From: Heterodera schachtii
Taxonomy: Eukaryota > Nematoda > Chromadorea > Rhabditida > Heteroderidae
Length of the DNA stretch: 64,000 nucleotides
Reading direction: 5' to 3'
Assembly: GCA_023374025.1 (NCBI GenBank)
Contig: SIJG01000011.1
Location: 2,362,071-2,426,070 of the forward strand
Part shown: one piece after another, positions 8,556 through 22,198 of the stretch
How the letters are laid out: each line of letters begins with the position of its first letter
Numbering within the stretch: position 1 is the first letter of the stretch
Translations under genes and position numbers: made by a program
Notes under the pieces: model-generated
The model's input: only the letters and a program-made list of their open reading frames with translations
Database searches by the model: none
Told to the model about the DNA's origin: nothing

Positions 8556-10722
8556 CTAACATCCGGCACATAAATTATATCTATATTAAAACAATTTAAA
8601 ATTTAAAAAATATATAAGACAGGGCTGATAAAACGGCAGTGAATGTACCTTCAGTACATTTATTAAACAAAAAAAAATTCAACATATTCTAAGTAGATGA
8701 CATCGATTTGTTAAGTAATTAATATTAAAGTAAAAAAACAGAGCAGAGATGAAATACGAATTTTAAAAAATAAAGCCATAATTTTCACTTATAAAAAACG
8801 ATAACCAATTATTTAGGAATTAAAATTCAAATAAATTATTCTTATAAATACGCTTTCTGCAGACCGTACGCTCACCGTGCTTTTATGTGCGTCATCCCAG
8901 CAAACTTTCAATATTATATTCATTATAATTAAACTAAGAATAAAAATACTACTTGTGATATTGATAGAACATTGGGCTCGTCCGATTTTGAATATGATAA
9001 TCTCATTCGAATTAACCTATAATACCAATTCATGAATGAATTAAAGATATCATTATATAAACAACAAGAAAAAAAAATTTCTTTATAATGAGTTCGAGAT
9101 AAATTTAATTATGCGGCATGATACCACTCGGTTGATAGACTTAATTAAAGGAAGGAGGTGACCGTTATTGCAATTTCGTCTTTAAAGCGGACAAGGGCAT
9201 CGGCATCGCCGCAACAATTATCATCATCTTCATCTGAACCGAAAAGCGAAAATTGCTCTCGTCAGCTCTGAAAATAAACGTAAATGAAATTTAACCAAGT
9301 TTTATTGATATATTTAATCAAATTTGTGATTTGATTTAAATTATAAATATAAAAAAAATGCTAATGAATAAATTAGTTTAAAATATTGTTATTACTATCC
9401 CTTATTACTATAATTATTAACTAAAATAAATTTCGTCAAATTCAATTTTATTCATACAAACGATGGCCCAAAAATCATTCAAACTTTAATATAAAATTCT
9501 TTTTCAAAGATACTTAAGCATAAAATACCGGCAAAAAATTGCAAAATAAAATTAAAAATTTAATTCAATTAATGATAAGCTAAAAACAATAAAAAATTAA
9601 AAAATTTTATAATAAATTAAAGCTTCAACACAAAATAATTTCAATTAATTAAAAAATTTGTAAGACCGGATAATTTAATGGATAATAATATTTAACTTTA
9701 TTTGTTTTTACCAATAATTTGTGATTATGCTTATTATGTAATTTTACATGGTCTGAATTAAAAATGAATTTTAATTCATCCAAATTGATTTCTATCAATG
9801 AGATTATTTATAGAGTAAATACTAAAGAAAGATTAAATAAATAAATCAATAAATATCGCAACCAAAAAAATCATTAAAATGTAGCGACATAAAAACCAAG
9901 TATAATTTAATATAGATGATAACTTCAATTTTAAGAATAAATTAAAGCAAAGTTAAGGAAACTTTAAAAAAGAAAAATTACGTATTATATAGAATATCGA
10001 ATAAATATATTCAGTGTATATAATAAACAATAGCAAATATACAAGAAATTTAATTTTTACATTTTCTAAACATAATATGAACATTCGACGCACAACACAA
10101 CTGCAGCCTTGCAAATCAATGAGCGCGCGCGCGTTATCCCACCTCAACGTTTACTCCTCCAAGTCGCTATGACAGATATTTGCCAAAAATTTAAAATAAA
10201 ACTATATCTAAACGGTATAATTATACAAGAAATCGTTTACAATATTACCAAATCTGTCAGAGATTGGTGAAAAGGTTAAATAAACGAAACGTAAATTAAT
10301 GTAAAAAATATAAAAATTATTTCGTGAAATAATAAGAAATATAAATCATGAAAATAATTAGCAAAAACGAGTTTTCAACACCCGTTTAATTCCTCTTTGC
10401 TTTCATATCCTAAATCCTTCGAATTCTTTAAGGTATTTTGCAATTTGTTTCCTTTTTTATCAAAAACTTTCTTCAGTTTTTGCAATATCAAATAAACTAT
10501 GGTTGTGTCTCACAGTATGTATTTGCATAATAAAAGAAAGCAATAAAAAAGTGCAAAGAAATAAACAAACATTGAGAAATTATCACTTATATTTTTAATT
10601 ATATAAAATAAATCAGAATTTCATTTAAGTCTTATGATAAGCCTTTGATACTAAATTAATTTATTTAACTTGTCTTCGTAATAAAATTCTTAATAATAAA
10701 TCAAACCTCAATTAAATATAAC

Positions 10723-11408
10723 TAGGGTTGTAAATTATATGGACTAAAAAACGCGAAATATGGACATGAAATATGGACTAAAAAAGCACAAAATATGGAC
10801 TAAAAAGCTCAAAAATGGCCAAATATGGACTAAAAACTGCCAAAATATGTCTTTTAAACCCTCAAAAATTCCAAAAAAGGTTTGTATATTCAATATTTAC
10901 TTAAATAAAGCTAAAAAATACAATAAACAACCAAAAAAATGGATTAAAATTTAAAAATGCAATTTTTTTTATTGTCCTCCGTTGTATAAAAAACACCTCC
11001 AAGTTTGCCAATTTCGAAAAAAATTTCGCACTTAAAAAAAGAAAAGTTCGCAAAAAATGTGGAAAATATTTATTAAAAATGCCAAGATGAACGACGAAAA
11101 TTCAAATTTCAGTTTTTTTGGGGTGTAATTTTTAAAAATTTTCAAAAAGTTATTTTTGGGGTATTTTTTTCGCTTTTTTTTTGCATTTTTTTTTGTGAAA
11201 ATTTGCCAACAATGGCCGAAATATGGACTTAAAAAGGCAAAAATGGCGAAATATGGATTTATTCCCAAAAACCCCCAAAATATGGATTTATATGGACTAA
11301 AAACCTTCACAAAAACAAAATTTTAACACAGAAATGCTATTTTTGAGCTCCTTTCTTCATAGCATATGCGCAGAAAAAATATGTTAATCCATATAATTTA
11401 CAACCCTA
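10723..11408. mobile_element. hAT-like element, TATGGACTAAAAA words
   Basis: Perfect 21-bp inverted ends begin TAGGGTTGTAAATTATATGG. Perfect 8-bp duplications AATATAAC lie at 10715-10722 and 11409-11416. The left 130 bp and right 130 bp carry many TATGGACTAAAAA or TATGGAT words. The centre, read in reverse, matches the backbone of the elements at 20687 and 51703 (AAAATGCAA runs followed by ACACCCC). No transposase; the 64- and 92-residue frames inside are repeat by-products. Confidence 0.9.
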
Positions 11409-11416
11409 AATATAAC

Positions 11417-14400
11417 ATATGTTAAAATAATGTAATAAACATTCTTATTCTTTACTGCTTTTACTTTTAAAAATAATTCTGCCCGTTGTAAGGGCTGATG
11501 GAAAAGAACCTAATTACGCAAACACTTTAATATTAATTATTTATCAAATTATTAACATTATTATAAGGTGAAAATTATAATAAAAATTTACAAATATAAA
11601 ATTCACTCCAATATTTTATATTAAAGCTGAAATAAATTGACTATGTAAAATATATTTACAATATAATCTTCAAAACAAAATAGCATAATTTTCATATTTT
11701 CGTATTAAATAAATCGATAAAATAATTTTCTAAATTAAATGAATTAAGACAAAAAAGTTTCGCTTAATTAAACCTATATTTTCTCTAAAAACGTAGACAT
11801 TATTAACTAGAAATAAAGTAAAAAATATACATAATCAAAATTTAAAATCACATAAAATTAAAAATAAAAGCACAGATTGAAAATAACAAATAAAATAATC
11901 ACCTAAAATTAAACGAGTTAAACATTCCCTAATTATTTAAATAAATGATTTTATTCAAAGCTTCAGCTTATATCGCTGATACTTTCCAAAATTAAAATTA
12001 AAAATCTATAAGATTATCAAAATTTAAGGCGATGCACTTTTAAGTTTGCCGTCAGATAAGCTGAAGTTCTGTGCAATTTTAAAATTCGATGATTTAGCAA
12101 GAGTTGTAAATTTCAAAAGTTCAACCATAGAATTATAAATATAAAAACAAAAACACTAAAAGTAAAATCAATAGACATCTAAAAAGGAAATACTCAAATA
12201 CAGATTAATTAAAAAGTAGAATAAATTTATCTACATTAACAAATAAGTAAAACTTAAATTGTTATACGTTAATCAGAGACAGACATCGTTAAACACAAGA
12301 AAAGATAATAAATATTTTTTTAACTGTCGCAAAACCTTTGAAAACATAAGTAAGCATATTTAGTATAAACATGAAATAGTAAATTAATAAATATAACATT
12401 TAGAAAAAACAAATGCTTAAGTAAGAAACAAAATAAATAAAATATGTTTTAAATCATTTTTAGTTTTAAATATTTATCAATTTTGAACTAATCATATGAA
12501 CTCTATTTGAAAAGGATGTTTTGCAACAACACGTAAACATGGACAAGGAAATTTTATGAAAAGTTTTACCTTTTTCATTTATCTTTAAGAACAGTAACAT
12601 AAAAATTTTAAGTAAAAATCAAAATTAAATTAACATCCTATAAAAAACATAAAAGTAAGATTCAAAGACCATTATAAAAATAAGCAATTTTTATAAATAT
12701 TATTGACCAAAATAACGACAATTAGTTAATTATTTAAAAAATTGTTTAAAATAAATAATTTGAAGTTCTTATATTAGATAAAAAATAAGACATAATTTAT
12801 AACATATTTTAAAAAGTAAAAAAAAAAGAAAATCTAAAAACAAAAAGTGAAATCCGAAAAGCGAAATTACAAAAAAATGAGAAAAACAAAACATTAAAAA
12901 AGCCACAACGGCAGTTTGTGAATTTTAATGAAATGTATTTGAACTATTAGTACTTTAACAACTTAAAAAAAGATCGCCAAATTTTTATTTTCAATGAACA
13001 ATAAAGGGATTAAAAGAGAAAAGGATAGAAAATTTAACGTATTTCGATTGATTTGTACTGTAAAATATTAAACGATCGAATCATTTTCCCGGCCAGGGAC
13101 CCAAAAAAGAGCAACGACGACACTTTAATAAAATTTAAATAAAACAAAATTAAGTGTTAAAAACAATTCACATTATCAAATACTTTAAAAGATGATTTAT
13201 AAATTGATTAAAATTTAATTACTCTATACGACATTAAAAAAAATATGAATGATTAATATAAAAATATAAATATATGTTAGTTTTTAAAAGTTGTATGTTG
13301 CATTTAAACGCTTCAAATTCTTGATAAATTTTATATTATGCACTGAAATTTAATGTCTCAGAAAATAAAAAAATTTCTTAAATTTAAAAAATATTTTATG
13401 AAAAATTAAATTATTTAAAAAACAATTAAAAAAAAACTACGTTCTGAAACTAGTGAGAATGAAAGGTCGAGTATATGCCTCATTTTTTTACCTTAATTTT
13501 TATAAATATCAAACAAATTTATCAATAAATTTAGTTTACATTATATAACTAAGAAAAAGCATAAAATTAATGGCACTAAGACATAAACTGAAAATACAAG
13601 ACAGAAACAAAGTAATCCTTTTAAGAAAACAAATTAATTAATTGAATCTTTTTAACCTATCCAGCGACTCAGTTAAATGTTATCTTCAGGGATAATCGTT
13701 TAAAAAGGAATTTAAAAATGAATACCAAAAAGAAGACATAATTAAAAATGACATAAATAACCAACAATCTAGCTATAGGATAAATGAATTTGTATATGAA
13801 GATTTAACAAAATGAAATTTAATTCGCCTTACTTTCATTAATATAAAAATATGAAATACATGGCCCAAATTTTCGGAGCCGGCAGGCCCCTACTCTGAAA
13901 TAAATTATTAAAATATTTTTTTTAAATAATTTTCATTTTATATAAGTAACGCAGATCAGTCTGGATTTGAATTGGAATTGCACAAGGATAATTTAAATGC
14001 GAATTAATGCTTATCGTTCATTACTGCAACACATGTAACTTGGTAAAGTGGCCGAGGCTGCTAGAAAATGAAAAGGAAATTACAACATTCTGAAATTACA
14101 ATTACAGGTGAAATATAAAAAAAAACTGCTTTAAACAATCGACTTAATAACATGATTATTTATATGATAAGCAAATTATTATAAAACAATATCAAAAACG
14201 ATATAAAAATTAACAATGTAATAAATTCCTTATTTGTTAGCGAAATTATACTGTAATTTAAAATAATAATTTCTTAGAATAAATCAATAAGTTGAGAAAT
14301 TAAAAGCGTTGGTCACTTGTTGTGAAATGTTTTTAATATTAAATATTACAATATTTTTGTTTCTCATAATTTATTATTTCGAAAGGAAACCAAAATAAAT

Positions 14401-15423
14401 ATTAATGAAAACTAATGATAACGATCATCCATTTAATTTAATAAAAAGAAATTTTCAAGCAAATATATTTTAATCATTCTATATATTGATAATTTAAAAC
14501 AATAATAAATTTTTAAAACCTAAATGAAATTTTAAAATGCTCCTCGTAATAAAAATGCAAAAAGCTTGCTTTATATTGGACCAATAATTCAATTGTTAAA
14601 AAATTGTAATATTTTGTAAGTTGTCTTATTTCAAAATTTAAATCTGAAAATTTTCCAATTTAAATTCATACCTAAATTAATGCGCATCAATTATATCCAG
14701 GCGTGCCATTGAAAAAAAAAATAATTTTCGAGGCTGGAAGAGCTTATTTGTTAGCACAGATAGTGATTGAACCGCACAAAAAAAGAAGCAATTAAATCAT
14801 ATAAATTTTAAAGTAAAAATACAAATTGGAAAATTATGATATTCATAATTAAAATTATAAAATAAATTAATTTATTAATCATTAAATTCGGTTAAAAATA
14901 AATAAAATCATCGATCATTATTGTATTTAGGCATGCCCGCTAAAACTAACGGTTTACCATGCCTGGAGAACTTTCGTAAATATTCTTTGAAGCGCGAAAA
15001 GAAAGCAATTAAATCATATAAATTTAAAATAAAAAAATAAATTATAAAATTATGAATAAAATAAATTAATTTTATTAATCATTAAATTCGGTTAAAAATA
15101 AATTAAATCATCGATCATTATTGTATTTAGGCATGCCCGCTAAAAACTTACGGTTTACCATGCCTGGAGAACTTTCGTAAATATTCTTTAAAGCGCGAAA
15201 AGAAAGCAATTAAATTATAAAATTTAAAATTAAAAATGCCTTTTCAAACATTCGTCTTTTGTATCTTAGCTCTAGCCAATACAACATTATAAAACATTAA
15301 AACCCAAAATCAATTTAAAATTTTATTCTTAATCTGAACCAAATAATCTTCATAATTAAGAAAATGAAGATTAAAATAACTAAAGTAATACCAATTATAA
15401 ACAATTAAATTCATAATATAAAC
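11417..15423. other. AT-rich matrix with exon-like islets and a tandem repeat
   Basis: No complete gene. 13435-13780 has a diverged copy at 51155-51460 in the same order. On the minus strand, TTATTTCAG followed by a 35-nt GC-rich patch lies at about 13867-13901, and TTTTCTAG followed by a frame reading QPRPLYQVTCVAVMNDKH ends near 14010-14075. Both are exon-like and unassigned. The tandem repeat at 14781-15197 is listed separately. Confidence 0.4.
14781..15197 (-). repeat. Tandem duplication of a ~200-bp unit with an exon-like word
   Basis: Units 14781-14996 and 14997-15197 are direct repeats, near-identical over their last 135 bp. A weaker related block lies to the left (about 14690-14780), a third start follows at 15198 and another related block is at 18400-18480. 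On the minus strand each full unit has TTCAAAG, a 27-nt patch, then GTAAACC, which looks like an acceptor, short exon and donor. It may be a duplicated small exon or simply a local tandem duplication. Confidence 0.6.
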
Positions 15424-15530
15424 TAGGGTAGTGCACGGTTGTTTAACCGAACCAAAACTAAGACCGGGGGTCTAAAAGAAAACTGAGTACCAGTTTTTTT
15501 TGGTTTTAAAAATACACGCCTAAATATGGC
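15424..15530 (+). mobile_element. Left end of a TAGGG-type element, right end not found
   Basis: Begins TAGGGTAGTGCACGG and carries ACCGAACC words, then AACTGAGTACCAG. The small element at 48579-48777 has AACTGAGTACCCAG in the same place but with GACCGGGA words. I found no matching right end nearby, and another element is inserted at 15531. Confidence 0.4.
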
Positions 15531-15876
15531 CAAGGGCGTAGCCAGACCCTTGGCTGTGGGGGGGGGGCTGAAGTTAAAATTCGATTTTTAGGGGTGTATT
15601 TTCCTTTTTTAAGTCGATTTTTAGGGGTATATTTTCATTTTTAAGTCGATTTTTAGGGGTGTATTTTTGGTTTTTTGTAATCCCGAATTGGGGGTTGTAT
15701 TTTACAAAATTTTTCGCCGTTTTTCGCCAAAAATAATATTTTTTGCCATTTTGGCCTGCATTTTTAAAAAAATATGGTAAAATGGGGGTCCGGCGGTGCC
15801 GATAACTCTTTTGGGTTTCGGGGGGGGGGGGGGTGGCTTTAGCCCCCTCAGCCCCCCCCCCCTGCCTACGCCCTTG
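15531..15876. mobile_element. hAT-like MITE, CAAGGGCGTAG ends
   Basis: Ends CAAGGGCGTAG and CTACGCCCTTG with perfect 8-bp duplications AATATGGC at 15523-15530 and 15877-15884. Contains three tandem 33-bp copies of TCGATTTTTAGGGGTGTATT (from 15581, 15614 and 15647), one GC-rich palindromic module (about 15789-15820), and long G and C runs near both ends that could pair with each other. No coding capacity. Confidence 0.88.
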
Positions 15877-15884
15877 AATATGGC

Positions 15885-18800
15885 ATCTCGATGTGAATTA
15901 ACGAGAAGTTGTTAAAAATTAATTTAGACATTAGTAAAAGAAAATTTTTTTTCACTAAATATTGTTCATTACAAGCAAAGATGGGATTATATTTTGAATA
16001 TTTTTCTAAAAATATTTCTAAAATATTTTTTAAATTTTTTGTCAAAATATATTTTTTTATGAAAATCTGTTAACTAATAGAGCAAATTTCCCTGTGTCTT
16101 CTCCTTAAAACTGTTGTTTTAAACCCCTCAAAATCGCTATCAGTTTTTGTACAAATTCTGTTAACAAACTTAACTAAAATTTACATATAATTTTCTCGGC
16201 GGCACTTATCCACGCCGGGCCCCCAAACAAAAATTGACTCAAAAAGCAATACATAGTCATTATAAATTTCTTGGTAAATTTTAATTTTTACAAAAAAATA
16301 AATTTAATGACAGTAAAAGAATAAACAAACAATAAAATATATTTAAAAAAACCAAAAAGTAGGAAAAGAAAGATTATTTCAAAATATAATAGCTCAATGG
16401 TAATAAAATTAAATTTGAAAAAAATTAATTTAAAAGAAGGTACAAAATTAAGTCATGGAATAAATTTTATGGAAAATTAAATTGACGAACCAACATTTTG
16501 AGTATTATAAGCAACATGATTAATTTATTTCCGAAGACTAAGATGCTGAAATTGCGATATTAACATCTTTTGATTAGTTACAAAGGAAAAATTAATTAAA
16601 GAACGAAGCACAAACAAAAACAAATTTATAATAAAAAGGATTTCATAAAAATTAATAATCTAAAAATTAAATCAATTAAAATGACGAAACATAATGAATA
16701 CGAATAGCAAAAATCTACCTAAAATTAATTTTCCTAACCATCTAGAATTATAGCACCCATGAATGTGGACACGTTTGTATGTACTGGTACAAGAAAAGTT
16801 TCAAAAAATATATCTAATTCAGTACAAAATTTAGGAAATAAAAGATAAAAAATATTGAAGTTAATAGAAAATAATCGTTCGTTTAATAATAAAATGAATT
16901 ATAAAAAAGAATCAATAAAAAAAATTGGCGAAATTACTTTGTATTTTGTTTTATCACTGACAATCAAACAAAATAATTTACGCATTCGACAACTCATGGA
17001 AAGACTGCGTCGTGAATTAATTAAAACCCAAGAGGGAGGAAGGAAAAAAAGATTAACGAGAAGTTTCGAAGCTGGAAGATTCTCTAATAATTTAAATTTT
17101 TGTTTTAATTATGTTTTATTGCCTAGATCATCTATTTAAATAACTATAAAAAGAAAATTTATAACAAAATTTAGTAAATTAACAAATTTTTTAGTAATAT
17201 TGCAAAAGTATACATTTAAAATACAAAAAATCAAAAAAGTAAAATAATATTTATAGACTGTTCATCGATAATTTTAATTGAAATCATTAAAATCTCAAAA
17301 ATAATATTTTACCGTTAAATTAAATTATTTAAAAACATAAAAAAAGAATTAAATTCAAAACAATGAAAATATAAATATAAATTCAAAATTAATTAAATAT
17401 ATGGAATAAAAAATAATAATAATTATACCAACTTTTTATGTGAAAGGAACAAAAAAGAAAGGTTTAACTACCCAACATATGGAGTAAACTGACCATGAGG
17501 ATTTTTTATGAAGGAAAATAAATTTAAAGAATAGAAAATAAATAAGCCCTCAAAAGATTGCAACTTTAAGATAAATAAAAACATTAAAAATAATATAAAT
17601 TTATGAGATAATTGGTCTTTAAAAAAATAATATTTAAAAATTAAATGTGCAAATATAAATTAGGAAAAATAAGTCGACTATTTGGATGCTGACGAAATAA
17701 AACATTTTTTACCGAATTTGCCAGTATAATAATAAATTTTAAAACATTACTTAACGAATTAATAATTAACTTGCAAAATTTATAAGTGAATGATTGGATT
17801 CTAATAAAATCAAAAGTATTTTTTTTCCAAATAATTAATCAATTTTATGACTGTAAAAGGAATTTAATATAGCATAAAAAATATATTCTGAGTAATGCTA
17901 AAATTAAATTACTCTAGTCTTAGCAATGTCTGGTTTGGTACATAAACTGAACAGGGAAGATTAAAATTCGTCTAATCTCCGTGTGGATAAAATCGACAAG
18001 CCGTGATCAATTGTCGCCTTTTTCCGAATATGATGGCCAATTTGCGATTGAAGGCAATAGACATCAATATTAAAAGATGCTGATTTTAAGGTATAAAGAT
18101 TTAAAAAATCCATTCCCTGATCATTCTTCATAAATTAATATTTTAAATCATTTTATTTAAAGAAATTTAAAATATAAATTAAGAGACTAGTAGAAATGTC
18201 TATATTAAAATAGATTATAATTGCTCTTAAAAATTATTAAATATTTTTAACTACTGAATTCCTAATTAAACGCATGAAATAAAAGAAAAATGATTTTAAT
18301 TAAAAAAAACATAAATAATTTTTTATAATAACAAAATTAAAAAATACTAACAATTTATACAAAAATAATTTAAAAAACACGTATTGTAACAAGGCATTTA
18401 ACGGACTTTCTTGTCAAGAAAGAGTCTTTGAATAAATATTACTTAAAGCGCAAAAAAAAGCAATTAACTTATATAAATTAAAATTAAAATAAGCCAAAAT
18501 TTTTTTTCTTCTTTTGTTTTTAAATCTATATTAAAAAAATACAAAACCAAATTTAAAATTTTAAAGAAATAATACAATCAAAAATTTAAAAAGTGTTCTA
18601 TGTTTATAATTCTTAAAAAAATTTAAAAATCGTTTAATTAATTTTCTAACTGCAGTGAATTTTAAGCTGTAGACAAAAAAAGAATAAAAAATACAAAAAA
18701 AGTAAAATAAATTCTTAAATAAAATTTACAAAAAGAAAAATAATACAAGTTAGAATTCAAACAAAATTGCTAATAAAAATGAAAAAGATAAATATGTAGA

Positions 18801-20686
18801 ACAATCAAGGAATTAATTAAATTTTATTGTTATTTAAAAAATCATAATCGATTTCGATTATCAAATTTTATCTCTTTTTATATTCTCTTAAATTATCTTA
18901 CTATTTTATGTTTTCGATACTCTTTCCGAATAAAATTTGCTGAGCAAATGTTCTGAAATTAATTAGTAAAAGAAAGTATTTTGTGAATAAAACATATAAG
19001 AAAGTAATTAAGAAACAAAAATCCTAGGAAAAATTCCGAGAGGAATCACGAGAAAAAGCGATTAAGCCAATGAACAAACCGGACAAAAACAAAGCAAATT
19101 AATTCGGCCGGTCGGCTAACCTAAAGAAATATTTGAGTAATTAAAAAAGAAAAGGAGCCGAATGGAAAAGTAATTCCTACTTTATCATTGACATTAATTT
19201 TACAGAAACAAATATTTTCCGATCAAAAAAAATAAATTAGATTTATTATAGTCAAATACATTTTACGGTACATTTATATAATTCGCCAATGCGAAAGAAA
19301 AAAAGAAAATTTACTTTGAATATAAATAATAAAATAATATTGTTTAATTTTTAAAACCTAAAATAAAATTAGTGGAACAAACTTTTAATAAAAATTAATT
19401 ATAAATAAAATTTCTCCTGATATTATAAAAAAAAGTAAAGTTAATTCGGTTTTATAAATTTCAAGTATCCAATAACAAAAATTTTCTTATAAATAGTAAA
19501 ATAAAATTTAATAAAAAATTAAAATCTGTTTAATTAATAAAATATATAATCAAAAAAAAATGATTAAGTTTAAAAATGCAGTATATTTTTATGGAAAAAT
19601 ATTGTTCATAAATATTTTTTCAACCAGCTTGCAAGAGACGACCACGAGTTGTAAGGCTGGGATTTAATCTACAAGAAAATACATCATTTTACACTAGAAC
19701 ATTTGTAAAACGCACACAAAAATACATATAATCTTAAAATAATGTCAAATAAATATTCTTAGAAATATATAAAACAATAGCAAAATTTTTTTACAATAAT
19801 TTATAAACGGTCATAAAAATAATTCTATGTTTTTGAAAAATTCATCAAATTTTTATTTTACTCATTAAGGAAATTTTTAAAAATAAAAAATATTGAAAAA
19901 TTATTTATAACTTGAGAGATTATTCATTTAAATAAATATATATATAAATTCGCAAATGCGAAAAGAAAAAACAAACAAAAATTTCACTTTGAATATAAAT
20001 GTTAAAATAATATTGCTTAACTTTTAAAAACCTAAAAATAACAATTAGTGAAAGAAACTTTTAATTAAATTTAATTATAAATATATTTAAGTAGAGTAAA
20101 AAACAAATGCGCAAAATTGCAATAAATTACTAAATTCATTAATTTAAAATATAAATTATTGGCTGAGTATCGATTTACATTAAATTTTTTTTGTATTCCA
20201 TTGAATATGATTACGTTTAATGTATTAAAAAAAGAAGAATCCGTTTAATTAAAAGGTACTAAAATTTTTCGAATTTGTTTTTTCGACATTCAGAATTTAT
20301 ATTAAATAATTTGGAATTACTATTTTTTTTAAAGACTAAAAAAGAAAAAGAAAATATTACTTTTCATTCAATAATCAATTTTTTCAATAAAATGTTCTGA
20401 AAGATTTAATAAAATTACTGAAGACGCTCGCCAAAAAATAAAAATTAAATAATAATAAAAAATAATTCGCTAGTAAAAATGTTATCATTTAAAGTTAAAC
20501 ATTCTACTAATTTAAAAAAACGTGCAAATTAATTGCAACAAATGAATAAAAATTATTTAGTCGTTTTTAATTTATTCCATAAAACAAAGCACTGCTTTTC
20601 AAATTTTTTCAGAACAATTTTGTCATTTTCGCACCCTATTTTTTGTTTTTCGCTTTTCAAAAAAACCTCTTTCTAATTATAATTAT
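15885..20686. other. AT-rich matrix
   Basis: Contains a lone inverted copy of the GC-rich palindromic module (16195-16225). Exon-like islets lie at about 17950-18065, where two minus-strand frames are open (one reads DVYCLQSQIGHHIRKKATID), and at 19030-19110. A 94-codon plus-strand frame at 16855-17139 is low-complexity and within chance expectation. No recognised gene. Confidence 0.4.
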
Positions 20687-21255
20687 TAGGGCTGTAACTT
20701 TTAGGTTTTAACTATTTTTTTTGCTCAATTGTTTTAAAGAATGGAGCTTAAAAAACGCATTTCTGCGTTGAAATTTTTCGATTCTGATGTAACATTGGTC
20801 ACTAGAAATCACTATTTTGGCCTTTCGTCACTAAAATAGTTAAAAGTCACTATTTTGGCGTTTTGTCACTATTTTTTCACTTTTTTGGCATTTTTTGGAA
20901 AATTCCTTAACAAAAATGCAATAAAAACGAAAAATACACCACTAAGAATCGACCTAAAAATTTTTCAAAAAATACCACTAAGAATTGGAATATTTTCATA
21001 AAAAATTTCCCCCAAATTTTTTTTCTTGGCAAAATTTTTGATTTAAAAAATGTCAATATTTGTTAAGATAAATGTTAGAAAGGAAATGTACCTCATTTGC
21101 AACTGCAATCAGTGAATAAAAATTATTTTGCTTAATTTTGGCTAAAAATTATTCACTATTCGTCACTATTTTGGACTTTTTGTCACTATTTTGGCATTTT
21201 TGCTCACTATTTTAGTTAACTATTTCGAGATTTTTGGTCACTAAAAGTAATTACC
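20687..21255. mobile_element. Decayed hAT-like element, CACTATTTTGG words
   Basis: Left end TAGGGCTGTAACTTTTAG; the right end CTAAAAGTAATTACC is only a partial inverted match, and I could not fix a target duplication. CACTATTTT words are repeated near both ends. The interior (about 20740-21000) aligns with 51750-52010: an AAACGCATTT patch, then AAAAATGCAATAAAAA, then ACACC-AAGAATC twice. Boundaries are approximate. Confidence 0.6.
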
Positions 21256-21308
21256 ATTTTATGCATAGTGAATGCGTAAATTTAGTGCAAATAACTGAAA
21301 AAAATTTT

Positions 21309-21590
21309 CCCCGCTTCTCTCTTTGTCTTTCTCCTCTATCTCTCTCTTTTTTCTCGCTCTTTTTGTCTCTTCCCTCTCTCCCTTTCTCTCTGTCTTTATC
21401 TCTTGCCTCTCTCTCTCTTTGTCATTCTCCTTTCTCTCCGCTCTATTTTCCTCTTTTCTTTCATCGCTGTTTTTCTCCCTTTCTCTGACTCTCTGTTGCA
21501 TTGGTGTTCTGTGGCGTCGCTTTGGAAAGTGACGCCAATTAACCGATGAGAAATGGATAACATTTAGTTGTGTTGGTGAGCATCGCTTGA
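21309..21590 (+). repeat. Pyrimidine tract plus GC hairpin, copy 1
   Basis: A CT-rich tract (21309-21495) is followed by GTTCTGTGGCGTCGCTTTGG and a near-palindromic GGCGTC...GACGCC stem, then CCGATGAGAAATGGA. The same order occurs at 48889-49085. The long frames across the CT tract are low-complexity and not genes. Confidence 0.6.
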
Positions 21591-21734
21591 AACAGAGTTA
21601 GCAATTTTGCAATTTAATTCATTCCCCACCAATGCATATCCAAACGCAAAAAATGAATATTTTTAAAATTTATTAAAAAATAATTAAAGCTGAAATTTTT
21701 TTATTCGAAAATTTTTCTGCAGAAATTTTAATTC

Positions 21735-22198
21735 GGTACTTCCGGGTTTTGCCACCCCCCCCCTGAAATATTTTTTCTAATAATTTTTTCTAGGCTGATT
21801 TTTGATGCTGATCACGAATCTGAACTTTATTTTTAGCCATAACGTATTTTACGTGAGTTACTTGAAATTTTACGTGAAAAATTGAAAAAGGTAACAGTGC
21901 AGATGGTATACCCCCCCGTTCAAAAAATTTGCAAAATTTTTTTCTTTCTTAAATTACTTAAATATAAAGAAATAAATTAAAAGCCATCAATGATGTTTTT
22001 TGATGAGGTTTTACGAAATCTTGCCTTTATTCCGCCTAATTAAAATTTTTATTTTTCAATTTTTCACGTAGAATTTCACGTAACTCACGTAAAATACGTT
22101 ATGGCTAAAAATAAAGTTCATATTCGTGATCAGCATCAAAAATCAGCCTAGAAAAAATTATTAGAAAAGTTCAGGGGGTGGCAAAACCCGGAAGTACC
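21735..22198. mobile_element. Foldback MITE with ~150-bp inverted repeats
   Basis: Arms 21735-21889 and 22052-22198 are inverted copies with only a few differences. Outer ends are GGTACTTCCGGGTTTTGCCA and its complement. Perfect 8-bp duplications TTTAATTC lie at 21727-21734 and 22199-22206. The spacer of about 160 bp is non-coding. Superfamily unassigned; the 8-bp duplication fits hAT-like elements. Confidence 0.9.

Larger units (their letters stand above)
7157..10714. other. AT-rich matrix with exon-like islets
   Basis: No convincing complete gene. An open frame at 7871-8217 on the plus strand, containing PAWCKSFIPPPKY, is about as long as chance allows for this composition and is unassigned. 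GC-richer islets occur at about 8300-8420, 8531-8560, 8850-8900, 9110-9270 and 10080-10165. The first two have diverged copies at 37.25-37.65 kb. At 9150-9280 the minus strand has TTATTTTCAG, a textbook acceptor, then an acidic frame (SDEDDDNCCGDADALVRFK) reachable only by a further internal acceptor. At 10140-10165 a minus-strand CATAG acceptor and a GAG/GTGGGA donor would bracket 24 nt. Confidence 0.4.

Noticed and set aside
9151..9175. GGAAGGAGGTGACC resembling the 3' end of bacterial 16S rRNA
   Set aside because: A short match without any surrounding rRNA sequence; the window is animal nuclear DNA.
10723..10740. TAGGGTT and AACCCTA sequences as telomeric repeats
   Set aside because: They occur singly as transposon ends with 8-bp duplications, not in tandem.
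14030..14075. tRNA-Leu-like patch with GTGGCCGAGG
   Set aside because: Only a D-arm-like word; no anticodon stem, T-arm or acceptor pairing follows.
21234..21532. Ser/Leu-rich and Glu/Arg-rich frames of 69-84 codons
   Set aside because: They read through the CT tract on opposite strands; openness follows from composition.
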